DNA of 64,000 bases from Lachnospiraceae bacterium (GTDB lineage: Bacteria > Bacillota > Clostridia > Lachnospirales > Lachnospiraceae): assembly GCA_017940415.1 (NCBI GenBank), contig JAGAYR010000009.1, forward strand, positions 124,001 through 188,000, written 5' to 3'. The position numbers and the translations under genes were made by a program. Positions 25,167 through 33,582 of the stretch are shown piece by piece (the stretch's first letter is position 1; the number at the start of each line of letters is the position of its first letter). The notes under the pieces are model-generated. The model worked only from the letters and a program-made list of their open reading frames with translations. It was not told the origin of the DNA and did not search any database.

Positions 25167-26781
25167 AACCAAATTTACCGCAGACGACAGGGAGATGATA
25201 AAGTACTGTATTCCTCTGGGACTTGCTTTTATCCTTCTTCTTGTTTTGAACATATGCTGGGGACAGAACTGGATTGATACCGACATGGCCGCTGAGATGG
25301 TCTTCTCGGATCTTCTCGGAGATACGGGCCATTATATCGCAACCGATAATTGGTATTATTCCACGGAGTTCAGGATTCTCTACACCCAGCTTCTGTTTGT
25401 TCCGCTTCTTCGCATCATTCACAGCTGGGCGGCGGTACGTGTCATTACCAACATGATCACCTATGTGATCTTAGTCCTTTCATATTTCTTCATGATGAAG
25501 GGATATGAGAAGAAATACGTTGTGCTTTCTTCTGCGGTTTTACTTCTTCCCATTTCCGAAGCCATCGCTCAGCATGTTCAGATGGGTAATACTTACATGC
25601 CTCACATGATCCTTATGTTCCTTTCTGTGGGTCTTGTAAGAAAACTGGACAGGGAAGAATCCAAGAACCTCAGGATTTTATGGTGGATACTTCTCATCGT
25701 CTTAAGTATCATCTGCGGAGCATCAGGTGTGAGATATTTCCTGATTATCTATGCGCCTCTTATTATCACCGCATTTTTAAGATCCTACGTTAAGTACGGC
25801 ATAAAAGAGGGGGCTCTGAAGAATTGGAGAGGTGATCTCGGAATGATGAAGATTGCTGTCTTTTCTTCAGCCGCAGCTTTTGCAGGTTATCTGTATAACT
25901 CCATCATCATCAGAAAGACATATCAGTTCACCACCTATGAGACTCTTTCTTTTGCCACCATCAATCATGGTATCTGGTACGAGAGAGTAGCATCGGTATT
26001 CGGATGTCTTCTTGAGATCTTCGGATATATTCCGGGAGGAAGCGTTCTTTCTCTTCGCGGAGTAGTGACCATGGCAGCATTCGTCATGATCTTCCTGATG
26101 TATATACTGGTTAAGAGAACTTCCGAAGATGTATTCGGCGGATCCGCTTCCATCGGAAGAGACGATCCTTATACGGTAGAAGATACCGCGGATATGTTCT
26201 TCATCCATTATTTTGCAGCGGGTTTTGCCACAATGGCATTTTTCCTTGTTTTTACCGATACGACTCTTACCCCCAGATATTTTTCCACCTGCATTTACAT
26301 GGCTCTTCCCGTACTTGTGATCTGGCTTACAAGGGAAGGAGAGGAAGCCGTCAGACAGGTGTTTATGATCGTTCTTGCGCTCTGCCTTATGCTCAGCACA
26401 CTTAAGATCTCTTATTCCATGGCAACGACCGATAAGAACGCTGCCAGAAGAGAAGTTGCGGAGTATCTGATGAGTGATCCTTTGAAGTTCGGAAGCTGTG
26501 GATATTCTCTTTTTGCGGATTCCAATGTACTGATGGAGCTCTCCGACGGAAAACTTACGGTTACCGCTTTAACGGAAGATTTAAGTGACATATTCAGATG
26601 GTCCACTGCGGTTTACTTCCCGGCAACGCTTCGAGAGGACGTGCAGGACAGAGTTCCCACCCATTTCTGTGTTCTGCCTGAAGGAACGGATATTTCATCG
26701 TTGAATTTAAGCGGTACTTACCAATATGATTCTACCGTAGCCGGATATGACATTTATTGCGGCCCTGTATATGAATTCTGA
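25141..26781 (+). CDS. Polytopic membrane protein, GT-C glycosyltransferase-like
   Basis: About 546 residues with 11-12 predicted membrane helices and a C-terminal soluble domain of about 90 residues. An early extracytoplasmic loop contains WIDTDMAAEM, the kind of acidic motif seen after the first helix of GT-C enzymes, which transfer sugars from a lipid carrier. No family is certain. Start uncertain: ATG 25141 has no clear ribosome binding site and overlaps the previous gene by 26 bases; a GTG at 25111 or ATG at 25195 is possible. Downstream of sugar-nucleotide genes, so glycan assembly is likely. Confidence 0.65.
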   Translation: MSTILKKNKTKFTADDREMIKYCIPLGLAFILLLVLNICWGQNWIDTDMAAEMVFSDLLGDTGHYIATDNWYYSTEFRILYTQLLFVPLLRIIHSWAAVRVITNMITYVILVLSYFFMMKGYEKKYVVLSSAVLLLPISEAIAQHVQMGNTYMPHMILMFLSVGLVRKLDREESKNLRILWWILLIVLSIICGASGVRYFLIIYAPLIITAFLRSYVKYGIKEGALKNWRGDLGMMKIAVFSSAAAFAGYLYNSIIIRKTYQFTTYETLSFATINHGIWYERVASVFGCLLEIFGYIPGGSVLSLRGVVTMAAFVMIFLMYILVKRTSEDVFGGSASIGRDDPYTVEDTADMFFIHYFAAGFATMAFFLVFTDTTLTPRYFSTCIYMALPVLVIWLTREGEEAVRQVFMIVLALCLMLSTLKISYSMATTDKNAARREVAEYLMSDPLKFGSCGYSLFADSNVLMELSDGKLTVTALTEDLSDIFRWSTAVYFPATLREDVQDRVPTHFCVLPEGTDISSLNLSGTYQYDSTVAGYDIYCGPVYEF

Positions 26782-28492
26782 GAGTAATTTTAAACTTCAT
26801 CTGCTCACGGCACTTTCTGTCATCATCGTCCTTGCCTTCGATGTCTTTTTTGCGTTTCAAAAAGAAGGCTATCATATGGACGAGATCTTAAGCTATGAGC
26901 TTTCGAATTCCGAGTTCACTCCCTGGATAACACCCACCCAGCCCGAAGGAAGACTTGAGAAGTATTATCGTAACGAGATACATGATGAGAGATTCGGACG
27001 TACCGTATCTAATCTGTTCACTCAGGTTTTCGATGTGATCAAGAGAAGAGGAGCTTCAGTTGCGGCTTCCTATACCGCGGATGTCTACGATACTCCTCAG
27101 TGGATGACGGAAGATGACATCACCAAGTATGTTACTTTCTACGGAACAGATTCCGTCATTGCGCTTTCCGCTTACTACAACACTACGACAGATAATCATC
27201 CGCCTCTGTATTTCATGCTCATCAATATCTTCTCGGCCGTATTTTCCCTATTTGCAAACGGTACCCTTTCCGTATGGCCCGGAATAATCCTGAACATGAT
27301 CTTCATGGCAGGCTCCATGCTCATGATATGCGGATTCTTCAGAGATATAGCCGGCAGGAAATACCTGGGACCTTTGGCTGCACTTATCTACGGACTTTCA
27401 CCCGCAGGTCTTAATACCGTGCTGCTTATCAGGATGTATTCCATGACATCTTTCTTCTGCCTGGCATTTACTTATGTTCTCTTTTTGAAATTGACGAGGG
27501 AAGATAAACGTTACAAGAATAAGCTTCTTACTCTTGTAACTGTTCTGGGATTTCTGACACAGTATTTTGTCTGCATTTATTATTTCTTCCTGACTGTCTG
27601 CGTGCTGATATATCTGATCAGGGCTAAGAAGACAGTGGTACTCAAAGGGCTGATCAAGGCACTGGTTATTTCCGCGGTTATAGGAATTGTTCTGTATCCC
27701 TTCGTATACCATGACTTTTTCGGAACCTCCATCGGAAATTCGGTAAGAGAGAGTATGGCAGGTATCGGAGGATATATTGAGAAGCTTACGGCCTTCGGAA
27801 GGATTGTGGCAAAAGAATGCGCGGGCAGCATCCCGGCATTTATAGTGATCATCCTGACAATGATCGCTGCACTGATCATCGCGGTCAGAAAAGGAAGAGC
27901 AAAGGTTTGGGCTGTAGCCCCCGCTGTTTCGGCATTGGGATACTTTGCCGTCGTTTCAAAGATCGCCCCCTATACCGTTGACAGATATATGATGCCGGTG
28001 CTGGGAGTTATGATTGTTTGCTTTGTAATTGCGGTTTCTTTTGTCATCGGACAGATGACGGATAAATTCTTAAAGGATGAGGGAAAGCGCAAGGTGGTCT
28101 TCGGAGTGACCGGAGCTGTGATCTGCGCATTTGCAGTATTGCTTGCTTTGGGCAGTAAACCGGGTTATCTGTACAAAGGATATGATGACCAGCTTAAGAT
28201 CTCTGAGAAGTATGAAAACATGGATGCCGTGGTCATATATGAGGGCACAAGTTTCTACCAGAACGTGCCCGAACTGATGAATTACGATAATTGCCTTTTA
28301 GTCAATATAGATGAATTGCCCGTATTTGACGAGAAATTGGCCGTTCACGACAGCATCGTGGTAATCGAGGGAGCGGGGATAAACAGGAGTGAAGTTTTGA
28401 TGACTCTGGGAGATATGTACGGCTATACTTCTGTTACCGTTTTGCTGGAAGACGGGGTATTCGGAGACCGGGTCTGTCTGCTTTCAAAGTAA
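26771..28492 (+). CDS. Polytopic membrane protein, PMT/ArnT-like glycosyltransferase
   Basis: About 573 residues with roughly 11 membrane helices. The acidic motif HMDEILSYE after the first helix and NHPPLYFMLINI before the next helices are hallmarks of the protein-mannosyltransferase/ArnT (GT39/GT83, PMT_2) group, which use lipid-phosphate sugars. It overlaps the previous gene; the ATG at 26771 gives an 11-base overlap, while ATG 26747 in the same frame gives 35. Likely modifies a surface glycan or protein outside the membrane. Last gene of the glycan run. Confidence 0.75.
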   Translation: MNSESNFKLHLLTALSVIIVLAFDVFFAFQKEGYHMDEILSYELSNSEFTPWITPTQPEGRLEKYYRNEIHDERFGRTVSNLFTQVFDVIKRRGASVAASYTADVYDTPQWMTEDDITKYVTFYGTDSVIALSAYYNTTTDNHPPLYFMLINIFSAVFSLFANGTLSVWPGIILNMIFMAGSMLMICGFFRDIAGRKYLGPLAALIYGLSPAGLNTVLLIRMYSMTSFFCLAFTYVLFLKLTREDKRYKNKLLTLVTVLGFLTQYFVCIYYFFLTVCVLIYLIRAKKTVVLKGLIKALVISAVIGIVLYPFVYHDFFGTSIGNSVRESMAGIGGYIEKLTAFGRIVAKECAGSIPAFIVIILTMIAALIIAVRKGRAKVWAVAPAVSALGYFAVVSKIAPYTVDRYMMPVLGVMIVCFVIAVSFVIGQMTDKFLKDEGKRKVVFGVTGAVICAFAVLLALGSKPGYLYKGYDDQLKISEKYENMDAVVIYEGTSFYQNVPELMNYDNCLLVNIDELPVFDEKLAVHDSIVVIEGAGINRSEVLMTLGDMYGYTSVTVLLEDGVFGDRVCLLSK

Positions 28493-28510
28493 GACTGTTT
28501 GGTGTATAAT
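28482..28510 (+). promoter_or_regulatory. Promoter candidate for 28555-PBP unit
   Basis: TTTCAA (28482-28487), 17 bases, then a perfect TATAAT (28505-28510). The -35 is weak. Start expected near 28517. Confidence 0.5.
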
Positions 28511-28554
28511 ATTCGTTTAGCAATAGGTTTAGTAGACGGGGCAGGAAGAGAATA

Positions 28555-28842
28555 ATGGAGACTATTTATTCAGCGCTTAAAGTTAATAACGAGTTCGAAC
28601 TTTGCAGTGTTTATTCCGAGGAAGCAAAGAACCTCCTCGAGCAGGCACTTCTCAAAGCGAGAATCTCTTATTATATGAATTATCCCAGAAGGAGATTGTT
28701 TGACCGTCATAAGTTCAACGTTATCTTTTGCGTGAACGAAAACAGTCTGGCGGAAGCCGAGGAGATCGTTTTCGAGCTTTTCGGTGAGGAAGATCCCGTG
28801 ATCAAAATGATCTCCCAGAAAAATCCCGTGGATTATCTGTAA
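28555..28842 (+). CDS. Small hypothetical protein, 95 aa
   Basis: A compact soluble alpha/beta protein. The pattern METIYSALKVNN ... ISYYMNYP ... FNVIFCVNENSLAEAEEIV (quoted in parts) suggests a ferredoxin-like fold similar to short DUF2007-like signal proteins, a low-confidence resemblance. It stands 41 bases before the class A PBP gene with no terminator between. AGGAAGAG precedes the ATG. Possibly linked to cell wall synthesis by position only. Confidence 0.65.
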   Translation: METIYSALKVNNEFELCSVYSEEAKNLLEQALLKARISYYMNYPRRRLFDRHKFNVIFCVNENSLAEAEEIVFELFGEEDPVIKMISQKNPVDYL

Positions 28843-28883
28843 TGAACGAACCGGGACGGGATTAAAGATTTACGGAGAAAGAA

Positions 28884-31622
28884 ATGGACTATAGCAGAAA
28901 AGGCGTCATTCAGAGGAGACGTCAGTTAAATTCGTACGGAGACAAGATAATCAGGAAGATACTCCTGTTTGTGGTAAAGATTGTTCTTGCCGCCATTATC
29001 GGTGTCTTTATATGCCTTGCGGCAGGCGGAATCGGACTGTTCAAGTCAATCCTTGCGGGTACTCCCGTTATCCATATTTCGGATATCATCGCAAACGGTC
29101 AGGCTACCATTGTTTATGATGCAATGGGTAACGAGTTCGACCACTATGTAGGTAAGGATGCAAACAGAATCGAGGTTACCTGGGATGGTATTCCCAGACA
29201 GCTTGCACTTGCTTTTGTAGCAAGTGAGGATGAAAGATTCTATGAGCACAACGGTATCGACTACAGAGGAATGGTCAGAGCTCTTTACTGGTTCGTCCGT
29301 TCCCGCGGTGAAGAAACCCAGGGTGCATCCACTATAACCCAGCAGCTTCTTAAGAACACCATCTTCGTTGACTGGACTGAAGAAGGCGACAACATGATCA
29401 AGAAGCTGAAGCGTAAGATACAGGAACAGTACCTGGCTATTGAGGTTACCAAGTCCACCACCAAGGATGAGGTTCTTCTCAGATATCTTAATGCTATCAA
29501 CATGGGACAGAACACTCTCGGTGTAGAGTCCGCATCCCAGAGATATTTCGGAAAGTCGGCAATAGATCTGACACTTTCCGAATGCGCCGTTCTGGCTTCC
29601 ATTACCCAGAACCCTTCATGGTATAACCCCATCAAGCATCCTGAGAATAATGTAAAGCGTCGTAAGAACTGCCTCGATAAGATGCTGGAGCTCGGTTTCA
29701 TTACCCAGGAAGAGTATGACGAAGCAATTGCCGATACAGATGATGTATATGACAGGATTCAGTATCACGATACATACATCGCAGAGGCAGATACACTGGA
29801 GGGTAATTACTTCTCGGATTCGCTCTACGATGATGTCTTAAACGATCTTATAAATGTAGCGGGATATGACAGGGCTCAGGCAGAGCATATGATCACCAGC
29901 GGCGGACTCAGAATACAGTCCACCATGGATCCCTATATTCAGGCCATAGTTGATGAGGAATTCTCCAATCCCGAGAATTTCAAATTCAATGACAAATACA
30001 TGCTGAACTATGCTCTTACCATTTTTGATGAGGACGGAAATCCTCACAATTTCTCGAAAGAGAACATGATCACCTGGTTTAAGAACACCTACGGTTACAG
30101 CAAGTATAAGCTCCTCTACAGTTCTATCGAAAATGCACAGTCTGCGATTGATGAATACAGGGCAGCCTGCTTCGAGGAACTGGGACTTGTGGAGAGCGAG
30201 GATAATTACGACGAGAGCATTAAGTTCACCGTACAGCCTCAGATGTCCATGGTCATCATCAATCAGTCCACAGGTGAAGTTGTAGCGGTAGCCGGAGGAC
30301 GAGGAGATAAGGAAGGAAGACGTACTCTTAACAGAGCCACCACATCCACCAGATCTCCCGGATCGGTATTTAAGGTTCTCGCATCCATCGGACCCGGACT
30401 TGATACCGGAATGGTAACTCTTGCAACCACTTATGCGGATGCACCTTTTAATTACGATACCGGTACTGCAGTTCAGAATACATCAAGATCATGCAGTTAT
30501 AAGAACCTTTCCCTCAGATACTGTATCGCATACTCCATGAATATCGTTGCGGTTAAGAATCTGACGTACATAGGACCCATTACCGGATTTAATTATCTTC
30601 AGGAATTGGGCTTCTCCCACCTTACGGCGGGAAAAGAGATCGGAGGAATGGTTTATTCCGATATTACCCAGTCACTTGCTCTCGGCGGACTTACTTACGG
30701 TGTTACCAACGAAGAGGTCACCGGTGCATATGCATGTATCGCAAACGGCGGACAGTATATTAAACCTCATCTGTATACCACCGTTACCGATTCCTACGGA
30801 AACATAATACTTGATAACAGAGATCCCAAGAAAAAGCAGGTTTTCAAGCCTACAACAGCGTGGCTTCTCATCGATGCCATGAGATCCTGCGTAGCATACG
30901 GTACAGGTAACAGAGTTAACTTCTACGGTGCCGATATCGCAGGTAAGACCGGAACCACCTCAGACGGATGGGATCACTGGTTCGTCGGAATGACTCCTTA
31001 TTACACCGCAGGTGTATGGACCGGATACGATGACAATACCGAGCAGAACTGGGATGAGATGCATACTTCCGAGCAGCTTTGGAAAGCCATCATGAGCAGG
31101 ATCCACGAAGATCTGGAGTACAAAGAATTCGAGATGCCCGAAGGCCTTGTGGCGGTTGAGGTATGTTCCGAATCCGGACTTCTTCCCATCGAGGGACTTT
31201 GTGACGGATGCGTAATAACCGAATGGTTTGCGGAAGGCACCGAGCCTCAGTACACTTGTGATCTTCACTATGCCGGAAGGATCTGTGCTTACGATAATAA
31301 GATTGCATGTCCAAACTGTCCTTTTGCATATGACGGAGTTACGGTTCTTCCCAAGATCGACGGATATCATCCCGATCTGTACATGGGTGATCCTTCGCTT
31401 CAGAACGGTAATACGGTTATTATCGATAACGGCGACGGAACCCAGAGCTTCAATATTCCCGATATGGACCATATGTGTCACCATACCGATGAATGGCTTG
31501 CGATGCCAGGAAGCGAGAATGTGATCGCTCAGGAGATGGCGGCGATAGAAGCAGCGAGACTTCAGCATGAAGCTGAACTTGCCGCATTGCAGAACGGAAA
31601 TGTAGCTTCTCAGGACGGCTGA
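28884..31622 (+). CDS. Class A penicillin-binding protein (PBP1A type)
   Basis: Bifunctional peptidoglycan synthase: glycosyltransferase (GT51) plus transpeptidase on the outer face of the membrane. The 912 residues begin with a cytoplasmic tail and one membrane helix (about 26-50). The GT51 catalytic Glu115 lies in SEDERFYEHNG, followed by GASTITQQLLKN. The transpeptidase shows SVFK (Ser494, Lys497), SMN and KTGTT. After about residue 750 comes a Cys-rich tail with several Cys pairs (CDGCV, CPNCPF), an extracytoplasmic extension seen in Clostridia PBPs. GGAGAAAG precedes ATG 28884. Confidence 0.95.
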   Translation: MDYSRKGVIQRRRQLNSYGDKIIRKILLFVVKIVLAAIIGVFICLAAGGIGLFKSILAGTPVIHISDIIANGQATIVYDAMGNEFDHYVGKDANRIEVTWDGIPRQLALAFVASEDERFYEHNGIDYRGMVRALYWFVRSRGEETQGASTITQQLLKNTIFVDWTEEGDNMIKKLKRKIQEQYLAIEVTKSTTKDEVLLRYLNAINMGQNTLGVESASQRYFGKSAIDLTLSECAVLASITQNPSWYNPIKHPENNVKRRKNCLDKMLELGFITQEEYDEAIADTDDVYDRIQYHDTYIAEADTLEGNYFSDSLYDDVLNDLINVAGYDRAQAEHMITSGGLRIQSTMDPYIQAIVDEEFSNPENFKFNDKYMLNYALTIFDEDGNPHNFSKENMITWFKNTYGYSKYKLLYSSIENAQSAIDEYRAACFEELGLVESEDNYDESIKFTVQPQMSMVIINQSTGEVVAVAGGRGDKEGRRTLNRATTSTRSPGSVFKVLASIGPGLDTGMVTLATTYADAPFNYDTGTAVQNTSRSCSYKNLSLRYCIAYSMNIVAVKNLTYIGPITGFNYLQELGFSHLTAGKEIGGMVYSDITQSLALGGLTYGVTNEEVTGAYACIANGGQYIKPHLYTTVTDSYGNIILDNRDPKKKQVFKPTTAWLLIDAMRSCVAYGTGNRVNFYGADIAGKTGTTSDGWDHWFVGMTPYYTAGVWTGYDDNTEQNWDEMHTSEQLWKAIMSRIHEDLEYKEFEMPEGLVAVEVCSESGLLPIEGLCDGCVITEWFAEGTEPQYTCDLHYAGRICAYDNKIACPNCPFAYDGVTVLPKIDGYHPDLYMGDPSLQNGNTVIIDNGDGTQSFNIPDMDHMCHHTDEWLAMPGSENVIAQEMAAIEAARLQHEAELAALQNGNVASQDG

Positions 31623-31650
31623 TGGCGGCTGAGCATTTTAAGGCATAATA

Positions 31651-31678
31651 AAACGGCGGAAGATTTCTTCCGCCGTTT
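31651..31678. terminator. Bidirectional terminator after the PBP gene
   Basis: Perfect 12-bp stem AAACGGCGGAAG / CTTCCGCCGTTT with a 4-base loop, flanked by an A-rich side; serves the PBP gene and the convergent small gene. Confidence 0.85.
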
Positions 31679-31692
31679 AAGATTAAGAGATA

Positions 31693-32013
31693 TCATTCAT
31701 CATCGGGATCAAAGTCTGTTTCCGCTTCGGGATCGAGACCGTTCTTACGTGCTTCGATCTCACCGAGAAGTCTTTCTTTGCCGGATTCGGCATTCTTGAT
31801 GGCCGTGATATGCTTGATATGTTCCGCATCCGGATTATCCTTGTTCTTCTCGTAATAGGCTTTTCCGAGTGCAATGTAGTTTTTGCGGATGACCTCGTCG
31901 CAGGTGGTCACCTGAGCTTTGAGACTTGCGATATCGGCAACTTCTTTAGCTTTATTTTTGACCTGAATTCCTGCCATATAGACGGATTCGCCGATTTTTT
32001 CAATAACATCCAT
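31693..32013 (-). CDS. Small coiled-coil protein of unknown function, 106 aa
   Basis: Charged, helical protein without signal or membrane segments. The opening (MDVIEKIGESVYMAG) and the later IALGKAYYEKNKD pattern match small Lachnospiraceae helical proteins that often end in a zinc ribbon; the ribbon is missing here and the C-terminus is simply acidic (DFDPDDE). ATG at 32013 on the - strand has GGGGGC upstream. An extended -10 box lies in front. No function assigned. Confidence 0.7.
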   Translation of the reverse strand: MDVIEKIGESVYMAGIQVKNKAKEVADIASLKAQVTTCDEVIRKNYIALGKAYYEKNKDNPDAEHIKHITAIKNAESGKERLLGEIEARKNGLDPEAETDFDPDDE

Positions 32014-32046
32014 AGATACTGCCCCCTAAAATGTTTTTGCCCCATT

Positions 32047-32055
32047 ACTATAGCA
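32047..32055 (-). promoter_or_regulatory. Extended -10 promoter of the 31693-32013 gene
   Basis: On the - strand the sequence reads TGCTATAGT, an extended -10 (TGn-TATAGT); a TTTTCA at 17 bases is a weak -35. Confidence 0.5.
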
Positions 32056-32084
32056 TCTGAATTGGGTTTTGAAAAGGAATAAAC

Positions 32085-32714
32085 GTGGGCTTAAGCGAAT
32101 CATACAATGTAATAAAAGAAAACGGAGCAAGCGAGATCGTTGTTACCAAATCAAGGTTCATCGGAAATCTCGTCAGTGTTTCGAGTGCCGAAGAAGCCGA
32201 GGAATTCATCACATCCATCCGTAAGAAATATAACGATGCCAGACATAATTGCTGGGCATACATCGTTATGGACGGAGATATGATCATAAATAAATGTTCC
32301 GATGACGGCGAGCCTTCGGGTACTGCCGGCAGACCCATCTTAAGCATCATGGAGGGCGCGGGACTGGTAAATGTCGTGTGTACCGTCACCAGATATTTCG
32401 GCGGGGTGCTTCTGGGAACCGGCGGACTTGTAAGGGCATATTCCGATGCTGCTTCTCAGGCTTTGGAAGGGGCAGTGGTTTCACCTATAAGACGCGGAAT
32501 GTATGTGTCTTTTGTCTGTGATTATCAGGATGAAGGCGGTATCAGAAGGCTTCTTGAAAGCGAAGACTTTATGATAACGGATTCCGGTTATACGGACAAA
32601 GTTGCGATCACAGTTCTGGGCCCCGAGGAAAAGGCGGATCCTTTGATGAAGAGAATAACCGACATGACAGGCGGAAGAGTTATTCCCGAGTCCGGCGAGA
32701 GCGTGTATTATTAA
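32085..32714 (+). CDS. yigZ: YigZ/IMPACT family protein
   Basis: Conserved protein of 209 residues in the UPF0029/IMPACT family. The N-terminal domain carries the family motifs NCWAYI, DDGEPSGTAGRPIL and VTRYFGGVLLGTGGLVRAYS. The C-terminal domain has the EF-G-like ferredoxin fold (DUF1949). The biochemical role in bacteria is not settled; eukaryotic relatives control translation under starvation. Start is GTG at 32085 with AAAGGAA seven bases upstream. Single gene divergent from the coiled-coil gene. Confidence 0.93.
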   Translation: MGLSESYNVIKENGASEIVVTKSRFIGNLVSVSSAEEAEEFITSIRKKYNDARHNCWAYIVMDGDMIINKCSDDGEPSGTAGRPILSIMEGAGLVNVVCTVTRYFGGVLLGTGGLVRAYSDAASQALEGAVVSPIRRGMYVSFVCDYQDEGGIRRLLESEDFMITDSGYTDKVAITVLGPEEKADPLMKRITDMTGGRVIPESGESVYY

Positions 32715-32730
32715 AGAGTAAGTTCTTAAA

Positions 32731-32759
32731 TTGACAAATCCGTACGTCATATATATACT
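32731..32759 (+). promoter_or_regulatory. SigA-type promoter of the C39-like gene
   Basis: Perfect TTGACA (32731-32736), 17 bases, TATACT (32754-32759). Leader of about 63 bases before ATG 32829. Confidence 0.85.
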
Positions 32760-32828
32760 CAAATCAAAGCTGTGAAACCGCTTACATCCGCATGGATATG
32801 CATGGGGAATATATTAAGGGGAATTAAT

Positions 32829-33500
32829 ATGAAATACTTTTTTACATCAAAGATCGAAAAAGAAAACGATGAGATCAAGATAAACATTCCTTTCAATGTA
32901 TGGGAAGTCTGCAAACTTCGTGAAGAGATAAGTGCGGAACTTATTATCGATAATCAGTTCATCAACTGTAATCTTATCCCTCTCGAAAAGGGAATGTATA
33001 AGCTTATGATTCCTGCAGGAACCGAGCTTAATCTCGATATGGACAAGGAACACAAATTCCTTCTTCACATTACTAATACTCTTATCAAGATGGATCAGAA
33101 TTCACCTTACAGCGTGGAGAATCCCATCAGAAAGATCGATTCCATCAACCTTATCATTCAGCCCGGAGACGGACTTTGCGGACAGGCATGTATTGCGATG
33201 CTGGCGGGGGTTACCATCGCTGATGTTGTTTCCATAATGGATTGCCGCGAGTGGCAGGGAACCATGGGCAGACTTATCTCTGCATTGAATTATTACGGTA
33301 TCGATCACAGCAATGTCATCGTTTATCCCGGAGATGGAGATACGGTAGTCCTTCCCAAGTGCGCTATTCTTATGGAGAAGATGGGAAGATTCAGCCATTA
33401 TCTTCTGTATTTCAACGGAAAATACTATGATCCCAATCTCGGCATCATGGATGAGTATGACATGACAAAACTTGTGGGTTATCTCGAGATCAATATATGA
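32829..33500 (+). CDS. Two-domain protein: DUF1905-like N-terminus with C39-like peptidase fold
   Basis: A 223-residue cytoplasmic protein. ATG 32829 is preferred because AAGGGG stands 7 bases before it; an in-frame ATG at 32772 lies near the expected transcription start. Residues 4-75 resemble the small beta-barrel DUF1905 domain. Residues about 108-215 look like a papain-like/C39 peptidase: Gln111 and Cys117 in QPGDGLCGQAC, His190 in FSHYLLYF, Asp201 in YYDPN. No signal peptide or ABC transporter is attached. Activity is inferred from residue pattern; an inactive C39-like fold is possible. Confidence 0.65.
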   Translation: MKYFFTSKIEKENDEIKINIPFNVWEVCKLREEISAELIIDNQFINCNLIPLEKGMYKLMIPAGTELNLDMDKEHKFLLHITNTLIKMDQNSPYSVENPIRKIDSINLIIQPGDGLCGQACIAMLAGVTIADVVSIMDCREWQGTMGRLISALNYYGIDHSNVIVYPGDGDTVVLPKCAILMEKMGRFSHYLLYFNGKYYDPNLGIMDEYDMTKLVGYLEINI

Positions 33501-33506
33501 TATAAT
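33501..33506 (+). promoter_or_regulatory. -10 box ahead of a hairpin, upstream of the DUF6056-like gene
   Basis: Perfect TATAAT right after the stop codon of the C39-like gene; no recognisable -35. Transcription would begin near 33513 and meet the terminator at 33528. Confidence 0.4.
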
Positions 33507-33527
33507 ACTCGCTGCATGTGAATAGTC

Positions 33528-33560
33528 AGACTCCGGGGAAAAAATTCCCGGAGTCTTTTT
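33528..33560 (+). terminator. Rho-independent terminator, possible attenuator
   Basis: Perfect 10-bp stem AGACTCCGGG / CCCGGAGTCT with a 9-base A-rich loop and five T. It ends 23 bases before the next ATG. Confidence 0.9.
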
Positions 33561-33582
33561 ATTTGTAAAAGGAGATCGCACT

